In this document: positions 32,890 to 45,029 of the stretch, in pieces
Position numbering within the stretch: the first letter of the stretch is position 1
How the letters are laid out: each line of letters opens with the position of its first letter
Source of the DNA: Anodontia alba
Taxonomy: Eukaryota; Mollusca; Bivalvia; Lucinida; Lucinidae
DNA: 64,000 nucleotides
NCBI GenBank assembly: GCA_964016985.1
Contig: OZ024834.1
Coordinates: 82,992,289-83,056,288, forward strand
Direction: 5' to 3'
The notes under the pieces: generated by a model
The model's input: only the letters and a program-made list of their open reading frames with translations
What the model was told of the DNA's origin: nothing
Database searches by the model: none
Program-made: the position numbers and the translations under genes

Positions 32890-33165
32890 TAACATACACT
32901 AGAACAATATAATAAAATACAATAGAACAATGTAATCAAATACACTAGAACAATGTTATCAAATACACTAATTACAGTATAATAAAATACACTAGAACAA
33001 TATAATAAAATACAATAGAACAATATAATCAAATACACTAGAACAATTTTATAAAATATACTAGATCAATGTAATCAAATACACTAGAACATTGTAATCA
33101 AGTACACTAATAACAGTATAATAAAACACACTAGAACAATGTTATAAAAGATACAATATACTAAA
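32890..33165. repeat. minisatellite (ACTAGAACAATGTAATCAAATAC type)
   Basis: About a dozen degenerate units of 20-23 bases, with ACACTAGAACAAT and ATAATAAAATACA alternating. Confidence 0.85.
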
Positions 33166-34310
33166 TTTTGTGATTAAATACAAATGGAATGAATTGTCAA
33201 GCTTTTTTTTAGATAGATAGCATTAAGTACCAACCTCTTATTTAACTTACAGTGATGTTTAACTGTATTTGAGACGAAACCGGCAGAGAAGAAGACATCT
33301 TTACACTTAAGGCGCTAAGCAAGATTGAAGAAGGCGATATTCTGTGTTTATTATTACTATTATTATTATTATTTGTCCTTGCAGACGATTCACATGAAAT
33401 GATGAGTCTGATTTCTTATTTTCTCTGAAAAATAGAATACAAAAAACAAAAAAAAAAAAAAAAAAAAACAAAAAAAAACAAAAAAAAAAAACAACATAAT
33501 GTCGCCTGCTGCAATCTTAACGCTTTAAGTTAGAACAGAGGCAGCCCGAAACATAACCAAACATCAAACCAGGTACACGTTACCGTGGTTACTGTGCAGA
33601 TAAGTTGCACATGGTGAAAACATGTCTTGTTGGTGGAGGCTGGGTGATATTCAGGTCAATTTGTGTACATTATATTAACATGTCTTTGTAATTCAACCTC
33701 ACTATTGCACAACTATAGGGGAAAAAAGGGGTATACGTAGGTATGACGTACATTTGTCAGAAATTTGCAGTTTCAAGCCTTTGTTATCAACCCTCTGAAT
33801 AACTATGTTTTAATCAAAGCACTGAGAGCAATGGCAGGCAGATTGCCTCTGAGTGAGGGCTGGGAAAATGGTCCTGAACGGGGATTTAGGACAGTTTCAT
33901 TTAACCTATTACTTGTAATTTGAGCAAACAAAGCTGATCAAAGGTCGCGTTTTGATTATCCAGATCTGTTCAACTCTTCACACTGTTCCAGTGAGGTGGT
34001 ACCTTTGCAAATTTGACCCAAATCCACCAATCAGCTCGGGAGATAATGTACACAGAGGCTGCTTTTCTATAAAATATTTGACAATCTTTGGAGCGCTTTG
34101 GTATTGAAATTGAGACCAAGGTTAACGATTGTGGTTGTCCCAGTTATATTAAATACCAAATGTGAACTTCATTTATCTATTAGGGCCTGGGAACAGGATG
34201 GTAAAACGATATTCATGGGTATTCTGAAGTCTATGTAAATAAAATCAAGGTGACATAAATCTAGTCAGCAACTGAGGTTCGTCCCATTTATATCAAGTAC
34301 CAAGTTTGAG
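33166..34310. other. AKR-1 intron 1, no gene
   Basis: Poly(A)/CAAAA tracts at 33450-33495; otherwise unremarkable. Confidence 0.5.
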
Positions 34311-34317
34311 TTGGCGT

Positions 34318-34602
34318 TGGAGTTTTACGGAGCAGTCAACACTATTTAGGTAATGTCGAGCCCGTCAATTAACCTAACCATACTTTTATTGGGCAGTTAA
34401 AGTCCACTAAGCGGTATACTGGTACTTGTGCACATTCGTTCTCCAGAAACTGACAACTGCCCTTCTTCAATCAGCGGAAGGGGTGTAGAAAATATTCATA
34501 ATCAATCTCCACGAAATAATGCTGCCGGACCCGGCGGGCATCGAACCCGCGACCTACTGATCACCATTCAGACGCGCATCCGACGGACCCACCGAGGCCG
34601 GC
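34318..34602 (-). mobile_element. tRNA-derived SINE (family S1)
   Basis: The minus strand begins GCCGGCCTCGGTGGGTCCGT, with B box GGGTTCGATGCCC, and is followed by a body containing GTTGTCAGTTTCTGG. The 3' end reads CTCCGTAAAACTCC. It is the same family as 42211-42510 but its A box is mutated. Confidence 0.8.
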
Positions 34603-35546
34603 GTATTTTTTCACCAGAATCTTTTCATTTATCTTAGAGATAGTGCAGCGAAAAGCATTTTGTTCGAAATTTGATCATCTTTGCAAATTTATGGCCTGAA
34701 ATATTATATCAGGGTCACCAAAATCTAATCAAAATATCCCCTGTACCAATGGTGTGACCATGTAAGTTTGGTAAAAAAACAACAAAAAACACCTTTTGGC
34801 TAAAGAGATAAAGAGCTTCAAACAAGCTTCTAATATAGAGGCTTAGCGTTCATTACGCACAATACGCATGTGCGTAACATGCATAAGAAAATATTTACAA
34901 AAAGTGACTTTAACATAAATATTTTACGGTTTTACCATAGGGGCTGCTCTTAAAGAGAATAATTTGCTCGAATTTGCTGTGGGAACAAATTCTTTCCTTT
35001 AAAAGTATTTTCAGGCATCATTTTTAGGATTTTTCCTGGGTATGCGTAAAAACAATGGTGTTCCGGCTACGCCACTGTAACATTTATGCGCCACATGTAT
35101 TTAAGTGGATAAAAGAAGAAAACCAGTTGTCTGAATTGCTGCTCCTATCTGGAGCTGTAGAAATCATGGTATATTTTATGCCCTCCATCCCCGCCCTCGA
35201 CGGATGAGGGTGATATTATTTTTGGTGCGGATTCTCTCGGTATCGGGGCAGGCGACAGCCGAAGCCTGGTCGATTTTAGGGAAATGGATACACTTTGAAG
35301 GGAGACAACTTTGTAAAATTGTTTTTGCCCCCTTCTGAAATGGGGTTTACTCTAAAAGGAAATACTCCCTTTGACCTATATGCACACTCCTTTCCATTAC
35401 AATATCTGATCCACAACTCTTTACGACCAATTTGTCTAAATACGGCACAGATCAGCCTGCTTACCCACGCAATTTGATCAGGACTTCGTTGGCACACAAG
35501 TCGATAGGTACACTTTCTTATGCTGTATATTGCTATATTATTTTAC
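34603..35546. other. AKR-1 intron 1, no gene
   Basis: No exon found. A half MITE B (ATCAGCCTGCTTACCCACGC, near 35450) lies next to GGGAAATGGATACACTTTGA at 35279, which also occurs near 50190, so a further dispersed repeat is present. Confidence 0.5.
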
Positions 35547-35654
35547 CTCAGTGAGTCCTTTATCTGTTGTGCCAAACGTGAAAGTTCCAAGACAGATATT
35601 GGAAACTTTCAGACCACTGCTGCCCAAGTAGTTGTACTCCATCGTTGCTGTCAT
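35547..35654 (-). CDS. aldo/keto reductase AKR-1, exon 1 (start)
   Basis: 108 nt from ATG to a GTAAAA donor, 36 whole codons. It reads [20 protein letters not shown], then [13 protein letters not shown], the standard N-terminal strand pair of AKRs (YLGxSGLKVSxxCLGT). A second ATG at codon 5 (MEYNYLG) matches the usual family start and may be the real one. The upstream minus-strand sequence shows no clear TATA box. Total protein, allowing about 34 residues for the unseen exon, would be about 370 residues. Confidence 0.93.
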
Positions 35655-35726
35655 ATTTCAATCTTGAAAGTCAGTCTGTGCAAAATAAGAAAGAATTTTT
35701 CTGCAACGTCAGAAACATATCATCAG

Positions 35727-35901
35727 ACATGCGCGCTTGGCAAAGATTTAGATCAGCCTGCGCATTCGCACAGTCTGATCACAATCTTCCCTGAGCATAT
35801 TTTGAATAGCCAAGAATGCAAAGGTTCTATATGCGGACAACGAAGATTGATCAGTATGCGAGGATGCGCAGCTGATTGGAGTCTTCGTTGAGCACACGTG
35901 T
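35727..35901. mobile_element. MITE B near the AKR-1 start
   Basis: ACATGCGCGCTTGGCAAAGA, CAGCCTGCGCATTCGCACAG and the right end GTCTTCGTTGAGCACACGTG. It lies about 70 bp upstream of the AKR-1 start codon, so it may overlap the promoter or 5' UTR. Confidence 0.8.
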
Positions 35902-36042
35902 ACGTCGGGAGGTACGTTTTTCAGGAATCAACCATTTCACTTCTGAGTTTCTTATGTGAACTCTTTCATCTTTGAATTTGGGCTGAACCATTTTTCAAAA
36001 GGGATTTTGGTTGAAAGTATGAAAGTACAGACTGGCAAACAG

Positions 36043-36091
36043 TGTAGATCCCGATGATACGGCCGTCTCATCAAGATCTACACTGTTTGCA
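36043..36091. mobile_element. palindromic MITE A, shortest copy
   Basis: GGCAAACAGTGTAGATCCCG and AAGATCTACACTGTTTGCAG surround a short loop. Confidence 0.85.
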
Positions 36092-37017
36092 GAGGTATCT
36101 GTTTTGATCTGAAAGGGTTAAATAACCTACTAAATAAGACATACTTAAGCAGTAGGACCGCTAGGGTTTACATCGAATAAGGTACTTCGATTTTCGAAAA
36201 TGGATTTCTCGTACCTTTTTAACTTACTACGACCTAGACTAGCTCCTAGACCTTGATGTCATGTTTTATCACTCCTAATTATAAGCTGATTCAAATTTAT
36301 GTATGACATCTTGTATTGCCAGTCTCTAATAGTTGGTCTATATCTCCAAGATTAGTTGCTGCTATCAAAGAGGTGAGGCAAGCAGTAAGTAGTAGATGAC
36401 CCTTAGTTCATTAAGTAAATTAATAATTATAATTGATTGATGAAAATAATATTGATATCCGACTAGTAGCTAGTCTAACTACGACCTTGTTCAATTTTGG
36501 TGCACTTCCGTTGAAACCGTTCGCGCACCGATGTAACCAGATGTCACCCACCTTTGAAAACCGACGTTGCATTTGGCAACACTAATGGGCGATTTGTAGA
36601 CATGGTCTTGCTTTAATCAACTATAAAGCTACTATATTCCATGCTAAATTCCTTTTAATCATATATATGGGAAACATTTACAAATCAAGGGACAAGACCA
36701 GGAAGATTTCAAGTTTTATTATAGTTTATAGGCATTTCAGTGTTCAATTGCTTCTTTAAATCCTTAAATTCCACGCTATAACTGACTTTACCAAAGAAAC
36801 GGTGTCTTCTTCTCTCAGTAAGTCCCCAATTTCACCAAAAAAACAGTGTCTTCTTCTCTCAATAAATCCCCAATTTCACTTGTACTTTCTTGTAAATTTC
36901 ATCAGAAGATGCCATATTTAACATATCAAAATATTTATTACAAGTAAATAATTAATTTCCCCTATAACAGTTTGTAACACAATATGATATCAGTGACTAA
37001 ACTTTAAATCTATGATC

Positions 37018-37018
<1 letters not shown>
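36092..37018. other. intergenic, no gene
   Basis: A local direct repeat of GTGTCTTCTTCTCTCA with CCCCAATTTCAC (36802 and 36846). Nothing else recognised. Confidence 0.5.

Positions 37019-37089
<71 letters not shown>
37019..37089. repeat. (CA)n-(GA)n microsatellite
   Basis: CA repeats followed directly by GA repeats. Confidence 0.95.
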
Positions 37090-37090
<1 letters not shown>

Positions 37091-38884
37091 CGAAAAAAAA
37101 GCCTATTTGCATTTTACATCACCAAAACCGAGAGGCACTTTCATCCTCAATGTTACTTATAATTCTCTTTGAATCTCAAATATGGTTGAAAAAGGCGTAC
37201 CTTGTCTCATATCCAACCCTTTTAAATGCATTTAACAAAAAACAATAGCCCATTTTAAAATACAATGAATATGGTTTAACCTTTACCCCTCCTGGCCGCG
37301 CTAAATCATCAGACGACATATTGATATTTTCTTATTTGAGAAAAACGGGGCTGACCTGTCTTCGCTCGGCGCCAATGCCATTTTGTAGAAAATGCTGCCA
37401 CCCGGTTCAAAATAGTAAATTTCTAAATGCTTGACATGATGGGTAAATATTTCAGCAGAAGACATTTTGAAATGTTTCTCTTTTTTTTTCAGAAAATTGA
37501 AGGAGATGTTGCAGTAAAACGAAGACTTTCCCGAATTAGCTCAGGCTTTGAAGACCATATTTCAGAAATTTCAATATTCAGTTATTTCTTACACATTCCG
37601 GTAGCCCGGTCTGAATCATAGCAGAATGGAAAATTTGTTTCTGGCTTATTATTACGTGGAGATTATTCTGTCCTGTTTAACCCTACCCAAAAACTCCTAA
37701 AATAATACCATGTTCAAAACGATGACATTTATATTAAGCTACCTTCCCATTTGGGAAAACATTTCTTGCATCAGAATGACGAGAAAACAACATGGTTAAA
37801 TGAATACAATCAGTGCGCGTATCTAATTGTGGTGGTTTATCGCCGCCAGATTTACTATACCGCAATTTAACTAGCTGTTCGGCTGAAAAATACATGTACC
37901 TACCTAATAACTACTTAAACTCGTCCCCAAAATAGTTCCCTGCTAACGCTGATAATGCTAGTTCTGCATTACAACATATTAGCTTTATACACTCCCATCC
38001 TTATAAATAGCGAGCGAATGAACAAAAGCAAAGGAAACGTCCAACGTTCGAAGAAATATGATTTTGATCATCTTGTGTAAAATATCGGCGGACGAATATA
38101 AATACTCCAGTATTCCAGTAAAGCAAACTAAATCTACAGCGTTTTCTGTTCAGCAGAGGTGATTTTGGGAAACTGCAATAGAGGGAGAGCTCCCCCATTG
38201 AGACACAGAGTGGGGTGGGAAGGGTCCACAAGGTGCGAGGCATTAACTCACCTATTAAATATTCTGCCTGTCTTCTTTTCTTTCGATTTATCAGATTTAT
38301 CTGATTTATCTAAAAGCTGGGCGAGATGTTTTGCTCAATTTAACCTATATGTCTCTGTAATATAGGCTGGACGTTTCGTTGCAATTAATTTCGTACCGTT
38401 ATGACAGTTAGCCAAAGTTCTGCTTCAGAACACGCAAACAATAATAAATAGTTCTTAAAATACTTACTTTCTACGATTATTATCAGAACAAAATATTGAA
38501 AGAATATGATTGGAATTTCCTGCTAACATAATATTATCTGGTGATTGAGTTGTTTTCCTTGTATAGCCTAGGTAACGTATAAGCTAAGTTGTTTCCCTTT
38601 GTAACGTGTAATATCCACTGATAAGATGAGTGATCTCATCGAATTTTTATCAATATTTGATAACCTTGCTTTCATGTCATAAAAAATGAAAGAAAACAAA
38701 TTTTTAAATATTTTTAGGTTCGTAAAAATGAAAATCGCGCAGAAATTTTCGGGAATCTTCATTTACTTCATTATTATTCTTCTTCTTATTATTATTATTT
38801 TTATTTTATTTTTTTTTTTTTTTTGCTGAAGCACGCCCCCATCCAGTACATTAAACAGAGAGATCACCAGAAATCGGTGCAAAT
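37090..38884. other. intergenic, no gene
   Basis: No domain, splice-flanked exon or element is recognised. Short frames lack any similarity I can name. Confidence 0.45.
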
Positions 38885-38885
38885 G

Positions 38886-38957
<72 letters not shown>
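38885..38957. repeat. (CT)n-(TA)n microsatellite
   Basis: CT repeats running into TA repeats. Confidence 0.95.
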
Positions 38958-39269
38958 AAGTACCCTAGCCGCTGTTCTACTAATTGCAGAAAAAGGGCAG
39001 AGCAGGGGCTATTCTCAAGCTGTCTGTTGGCACAACAAAAATGGCGGCCTATGTGAATAAAGTTTATGTATGCGTGTTTGTAACCAACAATATCGGAATG
39101 TTAATAGAGACGGTGATGATGTGAAATCTTGAGCATCTTTAATATGTTTCTTTTCCTCATCTGTAGGAGGACGAACTGCGCCGTATGTCACACTGGTATT
39201 TGTAACCGGTGAAAAGTACAGATGTAAAAAATCGGCGAGGGAGGTATCAGTTTCCCATAAGTGGAGTGA

Positions 39270-39515
39270 ATAGGGATCTCTCATTCAATCATAAATACAG
39301 ATATCTCTAATTGAATTTTCAGATATCTATATTATGGTCAAAATAGAGATATCTGTATTTTAAATACCAATATCCGAACTTCAGTTAGATGTATCTCTAT
39401 TTCAATTACAGATATCTGCATTTCAATTAAAGATGTCTGTAATTAAAAAAATTAAAGATACCTTTATTTATTAAAAGAGATATCTGTATTCGAATTGCAG
39501 ATATATATATTAAAT
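39270..39515. repeat. AGATATCT-rich array
   Basis: The palindrome AGATATCT or CAGATATCTGTATT and variants recurs about a dozen times in 240 bases, spaced roughly 15-25 bases and in both orientations. The spacers are mostly ATTTCAATT-like. Confidence 0.75.
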
Positions 39516-40005
39516 GGATAAAACCCAAAACAGCTTGTCATTACTGAGAACTGTTTATGTTTTGCTTTTTTTATTACTACGTAGGTAAAACCAGTTCAAG
39601 AGTTCAGGCAACCGCCCCCATCAGTACTCTAAGTGCTTCGGTATATCTGACTTTAATTCTCTGTCTCATTTCCAGTTAAAATTGGGAAAACATTTTACAT
39701 GGTAATGTTTATAACAGTATTAAAAGAAAGGAAATGAGGACAGTTACCTTTTCCAATACAGAATTATCCAAGCTTTTTATGTACAGATGCAATTTGTCTG
39801 CAAACTGCAACGCGCGACGTGTCCTTTTTATTATCTCTCGCGTTCTAGTTTTTTGAACTTCCTACGAGATATTTCGCATTTTGATAAACTTAATACGCAA
39901 TCGCTCAGATACATACCCTATATAGTTAAACTGCGAATACAACATTGATCGATGACCAGTGAGTTTGGGTTTCGATTTTCTGTTAGACATACTATAATAC
40001 AGCTA

Positions 40006-40283
40006 CATTACGAAAACACGCCTATTCAAATATATAGAAAATATCACCTCCAAAAAGTGAAAATTTTAAGATAAAAAATTCTGATTTATTTCACATTTCT
40101 GCTCAAAACATAGATTGTGTGTACTCGTTAGAACCGCCTCGTCGAGGCGGTTCTAACGAGTACCCACAATCTATGTTTTTGAGCAGAAATAAGAAAATAA
40201 TGTATACCCCTGTAAACCCCAGTTTTACTATATAAAAGTGGGGTTTAAGGGGGTCAACATTATATAGGCATGTTTTCGTGATG
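40006..40283. mobile_element. hairpin MITE (ACGAAAACACGCCTATT family), intact
   Basis: CATTACGAAAACACGCCTAT and ATATAGGCATGTTTTCGTGA are the ends. The central hairpin arms (40120-40180) are uninterrupted and perfect over more than 25 bases per arm. This is the cleanest copy in the window. Confidence 0.85.
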
Positions 40284-41030
40284 TGGGAGCGGGTCATTGG
40301 GTCATCATATAAGGTTACATTTGTGGGTAGATTGTTTAGTAGAACGCGGTGTCTGTTCAGAGTCTGCATTGTTTGCTTAAATTACAGGAAGTTAAGTGTA
40401 AATGAAACAGTCTTAAGTTCCCGTTCAGACCCATTTTCCCAGACTACACTCAGATACAATCGACCCACCAGTGCTGTCAGTGCTTTGATTTCCTTTAACA
40501 TGCCTTTCCTGTTCGCTCAGGCAATCTTGACAGCGTGTGTTTGAATAGAATCTATATGTGCATTTGTTCATGCCAGACAAGCAGCTGTGAAAGCGTGAGT
40601 AGGGAATAAAACATTAAGCAAGAAATCCGCGGAAAGCGGTGTCACACCTGCGGGGATTAAGTCACACACGTTCCTATTTGTATTGAAAAAAAAACAATCT
40701 ATTTTGCAGTATTTAAGAAATTGATGGGTTAGTTTGTAAGAAAAATGGACAAAGTAGAAAATTTGGAATATTGGCTTGCAAAATTTGATCTAAACCTGTC
40801 CATTATTTCACAAGATATTGATATTGAGCAGAAATCATTTTTGCCTATTAATCAAGGCCAGTAACTCAGCTGAAAATTGACGAAAAATGTCATGTGACAA
40901 TCCCAAGCTAGGTATTGTTAACAACAATATGTATGCAAAATATGATACTAATCCATCAATTCTTTCACAAGATATTCAGCGGAAACCAATTTTGGGCATA
41001 AATCAAGGGCCCCTAACTGCTGAAATCAAT
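40284..41030. other. intergenic, MITE A half and no gene
   Basis: GTCTGTTCAGAGTCTGCATT at 40352 is the right half of MITE A, followed by AAATTACAGGAAGTTAAG, which also follows the copy at 47234. No gene. Confidence 0.5.
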
Positions 41031-41374
41031 CTGAGATTTATGTGCAAACAATATGAACATCTTCAGACCATGACCTAATCATCTGTAAAGTTTAAAAACT
41101 ATTGGCCTAAAACTGCAGGAGGAGTTGCGCTCACGAAACACGCATTGACTATAAGGGTTTTAGGTAAAAACTGACCAAGTTAACAAAGCGGAAAAGTTAA
41201 AAAAAAATCTGAGAATTATGAGCAAACAATATGCACATCTACAAACCATGACCAAAACATCCTTAAAGTTTCAAAATGATTGGCCAAAAACTGTAGGAGG
41301 AGTTGCGCTCACGAAACACGCACTGACTATAAGGGTTTTAGGTAAAAACTGACTAAGTTAACAAAGCAAAAAAA

Positions 41375-41421
<47 letters not shown>

Positions 41422-42001
41422 AAGAATTATGAGCAAACAACATGCACATTTACACACCATGGCCAAAACATCTGTGAAGTTTCAAAATGATTGGCCGAAA
41501 ACTGTAGGAGGAGTTGGGCTCACGAGACACCCACTGACTATAAAGGTTTTAGGTAAAAACTGACAAGGTTAACAAAGCGGAAAAAAGTAAAAAAAAATCT
41601 GATAATTATGAGCAAACAATATGCACATCTACACACCATGGCCAAACATTTTTGTGAAGTTTTAAAATGATTGGCCAAAAACTGTAGGAGGAATTTGCGC
41701 TTACGAGACACCCACTGACTATAAGGGTTTTAGGTAAAAACTGACAAGGTTAACAAAGCGGAAAAAGTTTAAAAAAAATCTGAGAATTATGAGCAAACAA
41801 TATGCACATCTACACTCCATGGCCAAAACATCTGTGAAGTTTCAAAATGATTGGCCAAAAACTGTAGGAGGAGTTGCGCTTACGAGACACCCACTGACTA
41901 TAAGGGCTTTAGGTAAAAACTGACTAAGTTAACAAAGCGTAAACAGTTGAAAAAAAAATCTGAGAATTATGAGCAAACAATATGCACACCATGGCCAAAA
42001 C
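41031..42001 (+). repeat. ~180-bp satellite, five full units and a partial
   Basis: Units start with CTGAGAATTATGAGCAAACA at 41031, 41209, 41420, 41599, 41780 and 41960, with spacings of 178, 211, 179, 181 and 180. The 211 unit is enlarged by a poly(A) run (41378-41418). Each unit contains AAAATGATTGGCC and GTAGGAGGAGTTGCGCT. Confidence 0.95.
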
Positions 42002-42210
42002 GTCATCAGCTAAAAAGACAGTTGTAAACAAATACCAAGTCAATGAATTGAAAGCCGTTTAAAAGACCCGAGACAGAAGATTTGACAGAAATTTCTACAA
42101 AGCTATTTTTTATTTTTTATTTTTTATGTGTGTATGTGTTTAGTATACATTTCTTATCGTTGGACATATTTTCTTGTTGTTCCTTTGAGACTGTAGCCAG
42201 TTCTTGTGTT

Positions 42211-42510
42211 TGTGTTGAGGTTTTACGGCCCAGTCAACCCAATGGGGTCATGTCGAGCGCGGTCAGTTTACCTAACAACACATTTACTCGGCAGGCTTAG
42301 TCCTCTAAGCGGTTAATCAGTATTGTGCACATTCTTTCGCCAGAAACTGACAACTGCCCTTCTTGAATTAGTGGAAGGAAGAGAATGACCGTAGAAAATA
42401 TTTCATGATCAATCTCCACGAAAGAATGTTGCCGACCTCGGCGGGGGTTGAACCCGCGACCTCCTGGTCTCCAGTCGGACGGCGCATCCAACTGAGCCAC
42501 CGAGGCCGGC
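42211..42510 (-). mobile_element. tRNA-derived SINE (family S1), full length
   Basis: The minus strand starts GCCGGCCTCGGTGGCTCAGT (A box) and has B box GGGTTCAACCCC. The body includes GGCAGTTGTCAGTTTCTGGC and it ends GGGCCGTAAAACCTC. It is the best preserved S1 copy. Confidence 0.88.
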
Positions 42511-42595
42511 AAGTAGCCAGTTCTATGCAAAGTTATCCTACATTGAATGCAAAGAAACAACACACCGAAAATCCAGGAAAATGCTGCTTGCCGAT

Positions 42596-43480
42596 AGTAC
42601 TAGTAGGGCACAAAGTGTTAGTCTTACAAGATTATATTTAAAAATGAAAACCTAAGCTGAAAAGTCAAGTGCATCAGATCTGGACATAAAATGTCCATTT
42701 CTGCCAATTAAAAAGTCAAGCACATACAAAATGGACATATAATGTCTACTAGCGAGATCCGACGGCATTCTCATTTTGTAATAAAACCATTAATTAAGTC
42801 ATTCTATCAATTTCTCCCAGTGGTTATGGTAATGATTGTGATAATGGAAGCAGCAGCATCAACAACAATGCTACTACTAGTCAGTGATTAGCCCCTAAAC
42901 AGCTACAGCAACAATATACTAATTCATAATACTCAACTGGAGTATTTGCTTCCTCATTTTAGCCTAGTGATAATGATAACGGAAGCATCAGCAACAACAA
43001 CAACTCCTACTACGAGTCAGGATTAACCCCTCATAATAACAGTAACAATATTTTTTAGACTCGACTGGAGCATCTGTTTCCTCATTTTAGCCCTTTAATA
43101 ATGGTAATGATAATGGAAACAGCAGCAGCACCAGCAGCATCTAAGAGTCTTAGCAACATTGTTGCTGTTATTATGAGGGGTTATTTGATAACTAGTAGGT
43201 GCATAAAAATGCAGAAAACATCTCTTAGGATAAGAACGCTATACAAAATTTAAGAATGCAAAAATACATACACAGATAATCCCGACAAAAAAGCGGAAAA
43301 TTGCCTAAATAACTGATAGTACTAGTGCAGGACAAGGTGGTTTTCCTAGATGATCAAATGTAAACACAAAATGTTCTGTTTCTCTTGAAGAACAAAAAAC
43401 GGGCTACAGTCTCACATAAAAATCAAGAAAATATCTCTTACTATAAGAAACATCTTAAATTTATGACTGCAAAAAAATCA

Positions 43481-43534
<54 letters not shown>

Positions 43535-43895
43535 ACAACAACAAAAGAAAACAAACAAAAAAACAGGAAAATCCCGAAAAATGCGGAAAATTGATTAAGC
43601 TGTTGCTAGTACCAGTGCAGGTCAAAGTGTTAGCCATATATGATTAAATTTAAAAATGAAAGCCTAAGTTGAAAAGACAAGCTCAGCAGATACGGACATC
43701 AAATATCCATTTCTGCTATTTAAAAGTCAAGGTCATAAAAGATAAACATATAATGTCCACTACCGCAATACGACGACATTTTCATTCTCTAACAGAAGCA
43801 TTAATTAAATAATTCCATCAATTCCGCCCAGCGATAAAGGTAATGGTAAAGATAAAAGAAGTAGCAGCAACAACAACAAGTACTACTACTAAATA
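42596..43895 (+). repeat. ~1-kb direct repeat pair with internal degenerate repeats
   Basis: 42596-42890 and 43612-43895 share GTCAAGC, GGACATAAAATGTCCATTTC, ACATATAATGTC, ATTAATTAA and a CAGCAGCAACAACAAC tract. Intermediate degenerate copies lie near 42955-43160. A (CA)n tract is at 43484-43530. The short Lys/Thr-rich frames are repeat translations. Confidence 0.75.
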
Positions 43896-44412
43896 CCGAA
43901 AGATTATTCGCAGAACTTTTCTTATTTTGAAAGTAAATGCAAAAACGACCCTTTTAAATCATTCGAAAAATGACCTTATATTTAGAAAAATTGTCGGAAA
44001 ATCTAACTTTTCGGAGCGATTCAGAAAACTAAATTACCGTTATAAATGAATTGGTTATAGCCTGGATATTATGCGACAGACTGCATGCCTGGCTGCCAAC
44101 CCAATCATTGTTGATGGCTATGCTTCACTCTTTAATTGCACGACGGCGATTCGGTCCTCAGACTCAATGACGGCTGCTTCGTAAAAATTTAACCATTGGG
44201 TTGGGCTTGACGATATATCTTTGGCTTGGCCTGCCATGGTTCAACTATTGGTTTTCATTCACTCTGGCATACAGGAGAATAGTCTTTGTTTATCATTTAA
44301 TTAATTTGATTTTTATGTTTTCGCTTTGATGCATTGACTGAGTTGGGAGCCTTTATGCGAACCAAATGTTTACGTATTTCTGTATTAAGAGAAGCATCAG
44401 GACCCAGGGTAA
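43896..44412. other. intergenic, no gene
   Basis: No feature recognised apart from AT-rich sequence. Confidence 0.45.
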
Positions 44413-44790
44413 AGTTGGCTAGCTGTAAAAGTGCTTTAAACGCCGTCCCCCCCACCCCTCCCCCACCCCATGTGGTTTATTCTACTGACCGCTACAGCGG
44501 TGGTCCCGGTGTTAGTCTTACTCTTTGTTGCTTTGTGGTTTATGCTACGAGGCGATTTGTTTTATGTCTTATCATGTATTATTTATTCTTGTGTTTTTCA
44601 GTCCTTTTAGCATTGCGATTACCTCGCTTAGGGAAGAGAGAGCTAATCTTAGTGCTTATCGTACATTTGTTCGATGCGCTTGTTTGGTTTTGTCTGTTTT
44701 CTCTTCCTCTTGGTGTCTGGGAAGGGCTGCGGTTTGTGGTTATGGTACTCCCTGGACTTTTTTCTTACCTTTTTTTTCTTATGGTTTAGT
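44413..44790 (+). repeat. R300 interspersed repeat, long copy
   Basis: Starts GGCTAGCTGTAAAAGTGCTT, has a C-rich stretch, then GGTTTATTCTACTGACCGCT and the conserved GCATTGCGATTACCTCGCTT. The 151-residue open frame across it is reproduced in other R300 copies only as a repeat translation and is not supported as a gene. Confidence 0.8.
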
Positions 44791-45029
44791 TAGATATATT
44801 TTCTGGTAGAAGTTACTCTCGCGAATGTCAATAAATATTTGACAAGTCTATTATATTAAACGTAGATATTGTTCCAATAAAAATGTTAAGTGGTCATTAT
44901 ATTTTGGATATGATAATTATGAATACCGGTAATATAAATAGATGTATGTCTGACAAACAAGGAAAAAAATCAGTCGAAACTTGTTTTTGTCAGCAAACCG
45001 CGTATGCCTATTTAAAAATGGTGGCTTTT

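Noticed and set aside
35520..35891. 123-residue plus-strand open frame
   Set aside because: It is the antisense shadow of AKR-1 exon 1 joined to a MITE B copy.
41031..42001. Possible CRISPR-like array
   Set aside because: Units are contiguous ~180-bp satellite repeats without distinct spacers, in a eukaryotic genome.
44334..44789. 151-residue open frame on the plus strand
   Set aside because: It is a translation of the R300 interspersed repeat; other R300 copies break the same frame and no domain is recognisable.
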